From positions 1 through 52,241 of the forward strand of contig MNDE01000115.1 in NCBI GenBank assembly GCA_001914785.1: 52,241 nucleotides of DNA, given 5' to 3'. Shown in pieces: positions 1-10,397 of the stretch. The notes below the pieces were generated by a model. That model did not search any database, was not told the DNA's origin, and was given only the letters and a program-made list of their open reading frames with translations. This DNA comes from Acidobacteria bacterium 13_2_20CM_57_17 (GTDB taxonomy: Bacteria > Acidobacteriota > Terriglobia > Acidiferrales > UBA7541). Both the position numbers and the translations under genes were made by a program. Each line of letters opens with the position of its first letter. The stretch's first letter is position 1.

Positions 1-692
1 TCCTTGCCGCCGATTTCCGAGGACGTGTAGCGTCCCGCGATCACGAAGGGATAATGGTCGTTCACGCTCTGCGAAGCGCGGATATTCATCTCTCCGTTCT
101 TGCGCGAAGTTTTCGTTTGCCGGCCGCTCGTGTGCACCAGAAATCCGTCCGGCACGCTGACATTCATTTCCCATTTCTTCGGTGGCACTCCGCCTGTCGC
201 AAACAGGCCTCGCGACGGCAGCAATTCCGGACTCCACCCCTCGGCTGACAGAAAAAAAGCATCCGCAGTAAAGCTCAAGGCCGTCTCGCCCGTCGCTGCC
301 GGTAAATACTCCACGGAAAGACGCAACGTGTGCCGCCCGGAAACCTTCCACTGTTGCGGAAGTGAAATCAGTGCGTTTCGCGGACGTTCCGTCGAAGCTC
401 CTGTTGTGAGCACCGTTGCATCCCAGGTAGCGTGCGGCTCCTCAAAATGGAAACGCCTCCGTCCCGGCAAACGCAATTCCAGTTCGCTGAGCGGCTGGTT
501 GCCGGTATTCCTCAGCGCGTATTCCGCTTCGATTCGAATGCGCGGTTCCGGAGCAGGAACAAACTGCACGCGCAACTGCTGCCTTTCGATGGTGTACCCG
601 GGACCAAGCGGCGCAACGCACCCCACCGTCCCGAGGGCCGCCATTGCAGAAAGGGCTGCATACGCAAGACGCGACTGGACTCGAGCGCGCAA
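1..692 (-). CDS. Partial secreted protein, possible M1-metallopeptidase-like N-terminal region
   Basis: A frame is open on the minus strand from the left edge to about 692 and leaves the window, so only about 230 N-terminal residues are visible. The chosen TTG (690-692) gives a basic start followed by a hydrophobic stretch and a Cys (LGTVGC), which looks like a lipoprotein or signal sequence; an ATG at 644 is the alternative and would lose most of it. Neither start has a good ribosome site. The rest is beta-rich, with phrases such as RIEAEYALRNTGNQPL and FVIAGRYTSSEIGGK, resembling the N-terminal domain that precedes the catalytic part of M1-like (gluzincin) peptidases. The zinc-binding part would lie outside the window, so the function is a guess; secretion is better supported. 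Confidence 0.5.
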   Translation of the reverse strand, partial: MRARVQSRLAYAALSAMAALGTVGCVAPLGPGYTIERQQLRVQFVPAPEPRIRIEAEYALRNTGNQPLSELELRLPGRRRFHFEEPHATWDATVLTTGASTERPRNALISLPQQWKVSGRHTLRLSVEYLPAATGETALSFTADAFFLSAEGWSPELLPSRGLFATGGVPPKKWEMNVSVPDGFLVHTSGRQTKTSRKNGEMNIRASQSVNDHYPFVIAGRYTSSEIGGK

Positions 693-861
693 AACAATTT
701 GATTGTATCGGGGAAAAGTCAGAAGCAAAAGCAGCACGCGAATGCCTGCAGCTTGCGGAATTGCTCGCGGCTTTCAGCTTGTCGCGTTGCGCGAAGATTT
801 CTGAGGGGCCGTGCATCACGAATTCAGAAGATACCGTAAGATTCGAAGCAAGAGAGCGGCG

Positions 862-1470
862 CTACCTGCGGCGTCCGCGCACACGCTTGAAGTCAGTTCC
901 GGAATGATTGCGCTTGGCTTCGCGCGACGCCGCTTCCTTGTCGGCTTGCGCGTCCGTCATGCCTTCGTTGATGCGCTCGAGAATTTGTTTTTCCGTGAGC
1001 CCGGTATTTTTCAGACGGCCGATTTCCGCGCTGCTCATGGTGCGCTGGCCCTTAAGTCTCCGGTGCAAGATGAAATCGACGGCGGGATCGGAAAGCCCCA
1101 CCAGCCGCAGCATGACGGCATCGGTGCTGATAGCGTCCAGTTGATCGACTTTTGCAATTTCCAGAATCACTGGCTCGGCGTACCCCGCGCGTGCGAGGCC
1201 GACAGTGGCATCCGCGCTGCCAAAGGGGTGCTCGTGCTGGTGCGCGTCGGCAACCAGAGTGACGCAAGCGTCGTCCGTGATTCCCGCTTGTTTCAGTTTT
1301 ACGAGCTGCGCGACTTCGTTATCGGAAGTGTTCAGTTTTTTGAGATCTTCGACGTTGCTGGACCACATTCCCGCCTGATCCAGCGGACGATAATCCGTGA
1401 GCGGATGCTTATCGCATCCGCTCGTCCGGAAGAGGACTACCAACCCGAGAAGCATGAACTTACACCGCAT
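862..1470 (-). CDS. Putative lipoprotein, unknown function
   Basis: A 202-residue protein with a short basic start, a hydrophobic segment (about residues 6-15) and then RTSGC, a plausible lipobox, so it is probably anchored in a membrane. The mature part is hydrophilic with no motif I recognise. It is mostly helical, ending in a charged tail rich in Lys and Arg. The segment MSSAEIGRLKNTGLTEKQI looks like a small repeated helical motif (LKxxGLTEKQI earlier echoed by LKQAGITDDA). It is upstream of nothing obviously related: the rel stop codon lies 186 bp away on the same strand. A longer frame on the opposite strand (811-1578) lacks any signal and is treated as a shadow. Confidence 0.6.
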   Translation of the reverse strand: MRCKFMLLGLVVLFRTSGCDKHPLTDYRPLDQAGMWSSNVEDLKKLNTSDNEVAQLVKLKQAGITDDACVTLVADAHQHEHPFGSADATVGLARAGYAEPVILEIAKVDQLDAISTDAVMLRLVGLSDPAVDFILHRRLKGQRTMSSAEIGRLKNTGLTEKQILERINEGMTDAQADKEAASREAKRNHSGTDFKRVRGRRR

Positions 1471-1656
1471 AATTCCATTCTATCGGCGACAACGGTGAGA
1501 GCAGGAAACTGTGCTGTGCAAGGTACCCGTGCGAAAGGACAGGTCGCAAAAACTGACCGAACGACAAAGAAAAAATGACGTCATAACATTTTGTGTCGTG
1601 ATGAATTTGGTGCCGCGTATATTGCGAGTGGAACTCATTTTTGTGGCCGAATCGGA

Positions 1657-3879
<2,223 letters not shown>

Positions 3880-3972
3880 GGTTTAGTTTACGCCGGAAAG
3901 GGCACCTCCGGGCAGAAGCAGGATGGTGCGTGACGAGTGACGATCCAAGGATTAAGAATGAGGCAAGATGAG

Positions 3973-4095
3973 GGCAACCCCCACCCCCCCTATATTTTTT
4001 GTAAGTGTTGCATCTAAAAGACTTAACTTGGGAGTAAGTCCTTTGTTTGCAACACCTACGGACTGTCGTGCAGGTGTTGATTTTAAAGGGGTTGG
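3973..4095 (-). repeat. Dispersed intergenic repeat, copy 1
   Basis: Sequence GTAAGTGTTGCATCTAAAAG (4001-4020) preceded by a C-rich run and followed by ACTTAA matches, with few changes, the reverse complement of 27684-27735. Both copies also carry a nearby hairpin built on AACACNT/ANGTGTT; here the arms are AACACCT (4051-4057) and AGGTGTT (4072-4078), followed by GATTTTAAA. The order of parts (C-rich run, TTTT, core, hairpin, GATT) is the same in both copies, so this is one element in opposite orientations rather than chance. It lies inside the predicted rel leader. Confidence 0.7.
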
Positions 4096-4289
4096 CACAT
4101 GGGCGCTTGACTGCCTCGGCCCCTTCCCCCTTTCCCCACCATTTCTGCAAGAGGTTGACGCAACAGGGTTTAGCGGGTGGGGGTCGGATAAAAGTGTGAG
4201 AGGAAAGAACTTAGGGGCGAATCGGTCGGCGGAAAGGAACGTTGAAATTGGAGGGCTTCGGCGAGGGTGGCGTCTGACTATCATGCAAT

Positions 4290-4318
4290 ATATTATCACG
4301 AAGTACCGTACTTGTCAA
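4290..4318 (-). promoter_or_regulatory. Sigma-70 promoter with spacer palindrome, upstream of rel
   Basis: Read on the minus strand, TTGACA (4313-4318) is separated by 17 bp from TAATAT (4290-4295), a nearly perfect housekeeping promoter. The spacer holds the palindrome AAGTACGGTACTT (4301-4313), whose first bases overlap the -35 box, a position where a bound repressor would block RNA polymerase. Transcription would start near 4283 and reach rel about 400 nt later, crossing the dispersed repeat. Confidence 0.7.
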
Positions 4319-4430
4319 TTAAAATTTGGAAGCGGTTTAGACCGAACGAGATAGCGAGGCGGTCGGGATGGGTTTCTAGGCAAGGGGGTTGCGAAAGATC
4401 GAGAACAAGAATTGGAACAGAAAGAAGGGA

Positions 4431-4462
4431 ACGCCCCACCCGCAAGCACGAGGATGGGGCGT
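4431..4462. repeat. GC-rich hairpin (ACGCCCCA/TGGGGCGT)
   Basis: Eight-bp perfect arms at 4431-4438 and 4455-4462 flank a 16-nt loop. It lies about 80 bp beyond the 3' end of the beta-helix remnant, on the far side from the coding region, but is not followed by a T run on the minus strand. It may be a terminator that works poorly or a REP-like extragenic hairpin. Confidence 0.4.
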
Positions 4463-4544
4463 CCTGGCTAATGATCTGTGGCAAGTCTGCGCATCCCTGG
4501 TGCTCGGGCCGCTGAACCAAAGGCACCAGTTCAAGTTAAGGGCC

Positions 4545-5794
4545 TCATTGAGAAAACGTGGTGAACTTCCCGATCGCGTACGTGTTTTGGTTCGCCCAGA
4601 CCGCGGAGCCGTTTGACGAGGACTCGAAAACATTGGAAGCACTTCCGCTACTGTAATACCAATTAACATAATCGGACCCCGTATTGTCAAACGGAACTTC
4701 CACAACAATCCAGTACTGCGTGCCCGCCGTCAATGACGCGTTCAGGCCCACAAACGCCGCATCACATTCGGAGGAGGAGAGCGTTGATGAGTTAAACGAT
4801 GCGGACACCATACCCAGCGGCATTCCCGGAACTCCAGAACTGTCGGTATAGATATAGGCGTTCATGTTGAGTGGATTCCCGGCCTTGGCCATCCGTAGAG
4901 TTACGCCGCACAAGGTGTAGCTCGATCCCGGGGTAAACGGCATCGCCAAGTATACGCCTCCAGAATATTGGCCAGGGTTCATGGACCCGATTGTAGTGCC
5001 AGCATTAGAATCGCGCGGAGTCGCGCATCCGCCGACCGTCGGGTAGGCACCGAGGTCTGGGAGGCTTCCGAAGAGAACCTGAGTCCCAGTTGAATTCTTG
5101 TACAGATAAACAGCATCGCCATTGTTCCAACTTACGGTATTGGCAAGAGTGATGACGTTCGCTAAATAATCTATGGATGAAATCTGAGCCGTTGTGGACG
5201 CTCCGATGCGAATCCAATCTGGAGACACTTGTCCAAGCCCAGTTCCACTAGGAAACCCCCAGCCATCCTGAAAAAAACTTGCGTCTGTGACATATAGGGT
5301 TGTGGTGTTCGTTCCGGAGCATATCGTTCCGGAACATGTCGCTGTGGTCAAGGCTGTGCCCGCACCGATAGCCGGGGAGGCTGCACTGAGATGAAAATCG
5401 TTCGCGGAATAGCTTACGAAATGGGGATCGGCAACTTGATTTCCAGGCGCATCGCCTGGATTTCCGTTCGCGGGCGCAAAGGGCCCGGACTCCGTTCGGT
5501 TCTGGAAATTACAGGTCCCAGTGCAGTAGGCGAGATTTGACGCCGCCGTGAAGCCGCTCGCAGAACTGGAGTCCACGTAATAAGGGCTGTCCGTGATGCT
5601 TTCCGGAAAATAGAAGATGTCGTTGATTTCCGCTCCGCCCGACGAACGAAACTCAAAGCTGTTTACGACATCGAAATTGGTCGGTTTGAGGTCAACCCAG
5701 TCATTATTGTAGCTTTTGACGCGAGAGAAACCGGGGATGGTCGGATCGGTATTGCGTGCGTTATTGTCGATGATGCCGTAGGAACCGACGTGCG
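4545..5794 (-). pseudogene. 3' part of IS-interrupted secreted beta-helix protein
   Basis: The downstream half of the gene split by the IS at 5799-7432. The frame is open from the junction (LAHVGSYGIIDNNARNTDP) to the stop at 4545, about 416 residues; a GTG at 5576 could give a 343-residue fragment, but nothing suggests it is translated on its own. The first part continues the Asn/Ser-rich beta-helix (VKSYNNDWVDLK, SPAIGAGTAL). The last about 140 residues (from MPFTPGSSYTLCGVTL) form a separate beta-sandwich-like region resembling the 'choice-of-anchor R' type, with the typical SSGVPG and GTQYWIVVEVP phrases. Joined to 7433-8414 after removing the IS and one target copy it makes an uninterrupted frame of about 743 residues. 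Confidence 0.8.
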
Positions 5795-5798
5795 CTAG
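5795..5798. repeat. Target-site duplication CTAG (second copy at 7433-7436)
   Basis: CTAG flanks both ends of the IS. Keeping one copy gives AAC-AGC-CTA-GCG-CAC on the minus strand, which restores the beta-helix reading frame exactly (N-S-L-A-H). Confidence 0.85.
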
Positions 5799-6112
5799 CC
5801 GCCTTTTCTCACGAGGGCTAGGCTGAGTGATCGATTCAGGCTTTGTGTTGGTGGGTTTTCTCTGCTAAATTGCTTTTTGCCTATTGGGGAGGCTATCGGT
5901 CGTTCCGAGTCCCGTTGGAAACGATTTTCAGGCAGACCTCGAGTGCTTCTGGGAGTGCACGACAAGGTTTTATTCTTTATTCTTTCTTCTTTTTCAGCAG
6001 CGCAGCGCCGTCCAGGCCGCAGCGAAAACATTCTGCCAGGGATAGGCGCAACTGTAGCGCACCCAGATACGGCGCGCGGTGATGCGCACCTGCGCGGCGA
6101 TTTTCAGCAGCT

Positions 6113-7312
6113 TCAGCCGGATGGTGTCGGCTTGGGCTTCCGCAGCACATAGGCCAGCGAGGAGAAGTACAGCCGCAACTGATTGGCGCGCAGCGTCTCC
6201 GTGCTCATGCGGTCCGCGAACAGGCTCAACTGCTCCTTGATGCGATTTTCCATTTCGCCTCTCGCGCAGTAGAGCTGCTCATAGAGTTTCTGCGCAGACC
6301 AGGCTTCTTGGTCGAGCGAAGTGACCAGATAGCGGGGATTTTCCTTGCCTTCGATCTGTTCCGCTTTCGCGATCACGCGCCGCTTCCGCGACCAGCTTTT
6401 CTTGGTGCGGTAAGCGAACTCACAGAACACCCGCGCCGGTTTTCCCGTGCGCCGGTGCTCTTGCTTGGCTTCCTGCATTGCCCGGCCGATGATCCGTCGC
6501 AAGCGCTGGTTCCGTGCAAAGCCGAATACATAGCCTACATCGTTGTTTTCGCACCAAGCCAGCAACTCCTCCCGGCAGAAGCCCGAGTCCGCCCGCAGGA
6601 TGATGCGGGTCTTCGGCCACCGCGCGCGAATCTGCCGCACGATCCGCTGCACTTCTTCGAGGCTTCCTGCGCTCGCGTCGATGTTCGAGGGCCGCAGCCG
6701 CGCACACAGCACGTGATCTCCGCAGAACACATACAATGGCAGATAGCAGTAGTGCCCGTAGTAGCCGTGGAAAAAGCGCGCTTCCTGCCGTCCGTGCAGC
6801 GGCGTGTCGGTGGCGTCCAGGTCCAGCACGATCTCGCGCGGTGCGCGCGGGTGCGCTTCCAGAAATAGATCGACCAGCAGGGCGTCGAGCGCTGCGGCGG
6901 AATAGCTGATCTTGTTGTAGCGTTCCGCGGCAGGGGAACCAACGGGCGTCAGTTCCAAGCGATTCAGAGTGCTCTTGCCGGCCAGCGGCTCCCCCAAATC
7001 TTTCTTCCCCGCCAATACTCCCAACAGCGGATCCTGCCGCAGTTGCTCGTGATCGTTCAGGTCTTCATAGCCCAGGGCCAACCCGTAAATGCGCTGCGCC
7101 AACATCTCTTCCAGGCGGTGCTCGATCCGTTCGGGCTGCCGGTAGTCGCGGAAGCAACCCGCAACGCGTCGCAGCAAGCTGATCTTGCGATCGGCCTGGC
7201 GCAGCAGCAGTGAACCACCCTCGGTGGTTAACCAATCCCCCGCGAACTGCGCCACCACTCGACGTGAAAAATGTGCTTCAAACGGAAAGAGAGTCTCGCT
7301 ACACTCTGTCAT
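6113..7312 (-). CDS. IS1380-family transposase, C-terminus lost by frameshift
   Basis: A 399-residue DDE transposase. Visible catalytic parts: first Asp in LDLDATDTPLHG, second Asp in ILRADSGFCREELLAWCENN, and the Glu in YCARGEMENRIKEQ (Y-x2-R-x3-E with a following Lys). After FSSLAYVL the frame changes: the expected C-terminal stretch (AEAQADTIRLKLLKIAAQVR through WQNVFAA) is readable in another frame from about 6143 down to a stop at 5994. Compared with what I remember of the family, about 15 residues between YVL and AEAQ are also missing, so the lesion looks like a small deletion rather than a single-base error. The catalytic triad is intact but the protein is truncated and ends with a short foreign tail. 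The ATG at 7312 is partly covered by a hairpin. Confidence 0.9.
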   Translation of the reverse strand: MTECSETLFPFEAHFSRRVVAQFAGDWLTTEGGSLLLRQADRKISLLRRVAGCFRDYRQPERIEHRLEEMLAQRIYGLALGYEDLNDHEQLRQDPLLGVLAGKKDLGEPLAGKSTLNRLELTPVGSPAAERYNKISYSAAALDALLVDLFLEAHPRAPREIVLDLDATDTPLHGRQEARFFHGYYGHYCYLPLYVFCGDHVLCARLRPSNIDASAGSLEEVQRIVRQIRARWPKTRIILRADSGFCREELLAWCENNDVGYVFGFARNQRLRRIIGRAMQEAKQEHRRTGKPARVFCEFAYRTKKSWSRKRRVIAKAEQIEGKENPRYLVTSLDQEAWSAQKLYEQLYCARGEMENRIKEQLSLFADRMSTETLRANQLRLYFSSLAYVLRKPKPTPSG

Positions 7313-7313
7313 T

Positions 7314-7386
7314 GAAAAGGCCGCCTTTCCTGGGACTATAACTACGTCTAGACACCGCAGTTATGCCCGAGAAAACGGCCTTTTTC
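7314..7386 (-). promoter_or_regulatory. IS leader hairpin over the transposase ribosome site
   Basis: AAAAGGCCG (7315-7323) can pair with CGGCCTTTT (7376-7384), and inside it ATAACT (7338-7343) with AGTTAT (7359-7364). The first arm lies 3-11 nt upstream of the transposase ATG, where the ribosome should bind. In transcripts entering from the host gene this fold would hide the start, a control seen in several IS families. Confidence 0.5.
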
Positions 7387-7409
7387 CACTTCTATCTAAC
7401 GCTTCGTTC

Positions 7410-8414
7410 TTATTTCTCGTGAGATTTCCGGGCTAGGCTGTTGAAGCGGATGATTGAATTAAAGCACTGACCGCCGCACGAGTCAGCCTGCGTCAAAACT
7501 GCGTGGGCATCCGTGCCGAGGAAATTAAGGGCTCTGTTTCCTTCAAACAACAGATACTGAGAGGGGTGCGTAGTAATATTGCTTGGCTCTGTCTCAAACA
7601 TATCAGGGTGACAATTCGAACCATGACCCGACGTAGAACATTCTGATTGATTGGTGTCATGGAAATAGTTACTGCGCGCGATGACGTACGAAGCATAAAA
7701 CTCAATTGCGTCATCGTTATGAGAGAGGTCGTTTCCCTCAATTAAGAAATGGTCGCCATCCAAACTTATAGATTCACAAACATCGTTAACGCCTGCGGCA
7801 GAACAGCCGTGGGTGAGAGTGTTATTTTGGATGTAGATGAAAGATGCAGTAGAGCTTGGCGTTCCATTATGGTGGCCTGTAATCATCGCGTCTTCAGTTG
7901 CACCCGGCCCCCCACAATAGGCCATAGAATTGTTTGTAATATAAGCGTCGCTAGTACCTATCGGAATGTCTACACACCCTGATGCGTAAGGGTTTGTTGG
8001 ATTCTGAATGGTGAACCCGTTGATCTTAGTGTGGCTGTTGACCGTTGACCCCAGAATGCTAACTGCATCTCCAGGATTAACTGTCAGTACGTTATAGTTT
8101 CCCGTTGTACCTGCCTTGATGTTAGGCATCTCTGCGTAGGAACCAGTGTAGACAATACAGGTGTAGCCGCCACTTGGAGACATCGCGTCTATACACGACT
8201 GAATGGTTGCGTAATCCCCGCCACTTCCCGCCTTAACTGTACAAGTGAATGTGCAATTGGCGGCAAAGGCTGAGGGTCCAAAGAGAAACGAAAGAGATGA
8301 GAACAGAAGGAGGAGTCTTTGGGCGGCGCGCAAGGACTGGGAGAGGCTCGCCGGGATGCGCTGAATGAACGTAAAATAGGAACTGTACTTGCTATTGAAC
8401 ATGATACTCGACAT
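7410..8414 (-). pseudogene. 5' part of IS-interrupted secreted beta-helix protein
   Basis: The upstream half of the split gene. Host sequence runs 8414-7433; the last codons down to the stop at 7410 (reading RKSHEK) come from the IS end. A strong ribosome site (AAAGGAG) precedes the ATG. Residues about 30-51 form a Sec signal ending SAFA|ANC. The mature part has the pattern of a right-handed parallel beta-helix: TVKAGSGGDYATIQSCIDAM, then repeated short strands with Asn ladders (YITNNSMAYC, YIQNNTLTHG, IEGNDLSHNDDAIEFY, ARSNYFHD). Such folds often bind or cut polysaccharides. No catalytic set can be assigned. The fragment could still be secreted, but it lacks the rest of the helix and the C-terminal domain. 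Confidence 0.82.
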
Positions 8415-8768
8415 GGACTTGCTCCTTTCTTGAGCGTGAAGGTCTTGCCTGTGAAGGCGGGCCGGACCAAGGATGGATTGGGGTTACGAGGAAGTTGGCT
8501 GAGCCGTTGTCTTTGAGGCAGCGGGGAGGGAGGGGCCGCCAGGGAGATTAGGGGTTGACGTAGTGGGCTAGACTACGATTTGTTTGTCTGACGTTCTGTT
8601 TGACGGGCCGTAACTGCCAAAGCCAGCCCTTGTCGGAGGGCAGGATATAGGAGGGATTCGGGGGATGGTCAATCAGTAGAATGCTGGAGTTGAGCGCGGG
8701 GCGGATTACCGAGTTGAGTTATGGGCCGGCTAGACCAGGTTCTAGGTTGAGCAAAAAAGTAAGAATGT

Positions 8769-8782
8769 CGGGCTGAAGCCCG
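8769..8782. repeat. REP-like hairpin CGGGCT-GA-AGCCCG
   Basis: Six-bp perfect arms with a GA centre, followed by GCGCTAC. It resembles the hairpins at 8877, 17790 and 48523, which also sit next to TAC, suggesting one small extragenic palindrome family. Confidence 0.5.
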
Positions 8783-8809
8783 GCGCTACGCACCGTAGTA
8801 GAAGAGGAA

Positions 8810-8851
8810 GTGGCGAGTGGCGGGTGGAGTGGCGAGTGGCGAGTGACGAGT
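8810..8851. repeat. Heptamer tandem repeat GTGGCGA
   Basis: Units GTGGCGA, GTGGCGG, GTGGA (shortened), GTGGCGA, GTGGCGA, GTGACGA follow one another. Two units of GTGACGA also occur at 3930-3943, next to rel. The array is short and degenerate; no coding role is possible here. Confidence 0.65.
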
Positions 8852-8876
8852 TTCAAACAAAGCCGAAGAGAGATTC

Positions 8877-8896
8877 CTCAGGCCTAAAGGCCTGAG
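8877..8896. repeat. REP-like hairpin CTCAGGCC-TAAA-GGCCTGAG
   Basis: Perfect 8-bp arms with a TAAA loop, followed by CTAC, 51 bp before the TPR lipoprotein stop codon. It could stop read-through of that gene, but no T run follows on the minus strand. Confidence 0.55.
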
Positions 8897-8947
8897 CTAC
8901 AACTCGGAATAACGGGATGCGAGGCGGCGCGTATTCCCCGCCAGCGA

Positions 8948-9811
8948 TCAGGAGGTCTGCTGGGGCTGCTCGGCGCGCTTCTGCTTGATTTCCTTGACCT
9001 TATCAACGAGGTCGTCGGCCTGTTTCTTCAGGCTGGCACGCTCTTCGGCGCTTTCCACCATATCCGCCTTGCGGCGATAGAGAAGATTCAAGTAGGCCAT
9101 GGCATCGTCGTAATCAGGCTTGACCTGGATGGATTTCTGCAAGTTGGTGATGCCTTCGTCCACGAGGGGACCATACTTTGAGGCGTATTCGGTGCGAACC
9201 GACGGAGGGAGAGGATCGTCATCGCGCACTTGCTTGTTGACGTGATCCTTGTTGTAGGCGGCGCGCAACTCGCCATTGGAGCGGTAAGCGAGGGTCCAAT
9301 CAATTACACCGATCCAATAATAAGGCTCGGGGTCATTGGGCCTCAGCTGGATGTGCCTCTGATGGTAGGACTTGGACTCCTCAAATTTCTTGGGGTCGAA
9401 GGGAGTGCCGGCCATCTGGAAAAGGATGGAGCCGGTGCCATCGACGGCGCTCAGATTGTTGTGGTCCATTTCAAGGACTTCCTTGAACTCGTCGACGGCC
9501 GCGTTGCCGAGGCGCATGTTCTGCTCCGAAGGCGCGCCGGGGATGTACTGGCTGGCATAAGCAGTGGCCAGATAGAGGCGGGCATTGAGCAAGCCGGGAT
9601 CGAGATCCTTGGCTTTCTTGAAATCCTCGATAGCCGCGTCGTACTGAGCGCCCTTATAAGCGGCAACACCCTTATTGAGGAGGTCGCGAGCCTTCAGTTT
9701 ATTGCAGCCGGAGCCACAGATAGCCAGAATCACGAACGCGGCGAAGGCCAAAGCGCGGCGAATCCAAGTGGAACCGATCACCGATGATGCATGAGTCATC
9801 GAAGCATCCAT
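8948..9811 (-). CDS. TPR-repeat lipoprotein
   Basis: About 287 residues. After a short start there is a hydrophobic signal (ALAFAAFVILAICGSGC) ending in a lipobox, so the protein is expected to be lipid-anchored. Helical repeats follow at once (LLNKGVAAYKGAQYDAAIEDFKKA, then LDPGLLNARLYLATAY, EFKEVLEMDHNNLSAVDGTG, NLQKSIQVKPDYDDAMAYLNL), typical TPR units with an unusual long loop between them. The end is a charged helix. It is the last gene of the TonB/ExbBD run, 62 bp after the third exbD, so a role with that envelope machinery is likely but unproven. The ATG at 9811 was preferred to an upstream TTG (9832); another ATG at 9799 is possible. Confidence 0.75.
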   Translation of the reverse strand: MDASMTHASSVIGSTWIRRALAFAAFVILAICGSGCNKLKARDLLNKGVAAYKGAQYDAAIEDFKKAKDLDPGLLNARLYLATAYASQYIPGAPSEQNMRLGNAAVDEFKEVLEMDHNNLSAVDGTGSILFQMAGTPFDPKKFEESKSYHQRHIQLRPNDPEPYYWIGVIDWTLAYRSNGELRAAYNKDHVNKQVRDDDPLPPSVRTEYASKYGPLVDEGITNLQKSIQVKPDYDDAMAYLNLLYRRKADMVESAEERASLKKQADDLVDKVKEIKQKRAEQPQQTS

Positions 9812-9893
9812 CCCTGCTGTGCGTGACCCCAAAATGGCCGGGGCCAGCGCCCGGATATTTCACGTCTGCCCTGCGAGGGGCACTCTCAAACCG

Positions 9894-10307
9894 TCAGAAA
9901 GCTTTTTCCAGTTCCGGCGTCAGCAGGCCAACTGACGCAATCCCCGAAACGTGCATAACATCAATCACTTCGGCCACCACTCCAAATTCAACCGGCTTGT
10001 CGCCGCGAATGAAAGCCACGCGCGTCGCCCGCAACTTGAAGATCTCCTCAATCCGGGATCCGAGCTTATCGAAAGCGACCGGCTCCTGATTGATGCGCAG
10101 CGTCCCGTCCGCCAAGACTTGAACCACGACGACATCAGGCTGAGGCGCTGGAGCCTCCGTCGAAGGCTGGGGAACCAGGGCCTCTTCGCCCACGGAGTTC
10201 GCCCGGATGATCATAAAGATCACCAGGAGCACCAGCAGGATATCAATCAGCGGAACGACGTTCATGTCCGAGACGATACCGCGCTTACCGCCGACTGACA
10301 TTCCCAT
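9894..10307 (-). CDS. exbD: ExbD/TolR-type proton-channel subunit (third of three)
   Basis: A 137-residue biopolymer transport protein: a short cytoplasmic tail, one membrane helix (VVPLIDILLVLLVIFMII, with the conserved Asp in PLID that carries protons in this family) and a periplasmic domain (TLRINQEPV, RVAFIRGDKPVEFGVVAEVID). A Pro-rich linker (STEAPAPQPD) joins them. GAGGTGG precedes the ATG. It is downstream of two other exbD genes and separated from the previous one by 90 bp with a GC-rich hairpin. It would work with the single ExbB to drive TonB. Confidence 0.9.
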   Translation of the reverse strand: MGMSVGGKRGIVSDMNVVPLIDILLVLLVIFMIIRANSVGEEALVPQPSTEAPAPQPDVVVVQVLADGTLRINQEPVAFDKLGSRIEEIFKLRATRVAFIRGDKPVEFGVVAEVIDVMHVSGIASVGLLTPELEKAF

Positions 10308-10359
10308 AATCCACCTCGCAACGTAAATGTCCCGCGAGGAGGACTCTCACATCGAAAAC

Positions 10360-10379
10360 GGGCGGGGCAAGCCCCACCC
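10360..10379. terminator. GC-rich hairpin between exbD genes
   Basis: GGGCGGGGC (10360-10368), AA, GCCCCACCC (10371-10379). On the minus strand the stem is followed by GTTTTC, so it could act as a weak terminator or RNA-stability element reducing expression of the last exbD and the TPR gene. Confidence 0.4.
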
Positions 10380-10397
10380 TTCTAACCTGCGAAAAAA

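Larger units (their letters stand above)
3880..4544. other. Intergenic region upstream of rel
   Basis: This 665-bp gap holds no convincing gene. Reading from rel outward it contains two GTGACGA heptamers (3930-3943), one copy of a dispersed repeat (3973-4095), a strong minus-strand promoter (4290-4318) and a GC-rich hairpin (4431-4462). Several short frames cross it on both strands but have no ribosome sites or protein-like composition. Confidence 0.6.
5799..7432 (-). mobile_element. IS1380-family insertion sequence, 1634 bp
   Basis: The ends were placed by the flanking CTAG duplication and by imperfect terminal inverted repeats: CCGCCTTTTCTCACGAG at the left end (5799-5815) and, reading inward from the right end, CCCGGAAATCTCACGAG (7432-7416). 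They share CC and TCTCACGAG. Size, 4-bp duplication and the IS4-superfamily DDE transposase fit the IS1380 family. The element interrupts a secreted beta-helix gene. Its transposase gene has lost a segment and shifted frame near 6140-6146, so this copy is probably unable to move by itself. Confidence 0.88.
8415..8947. other. Intergenic region with small repeats
   Basis: The 533 bp between the beta-helix gene and the TPR lipoprotein carry no gene. They contain two palindromic hairpins followed by CTAC (8769-8782 and 8877-8896) and a heptamer tandem repeat (8810-8851). Confidence 0.6.

Noticed and set aside
811..1578. 255-codon plus-strand frame
   Set aside because: Opposite the lipoprotein gene, which has a signal and lipobox; this one has neither.
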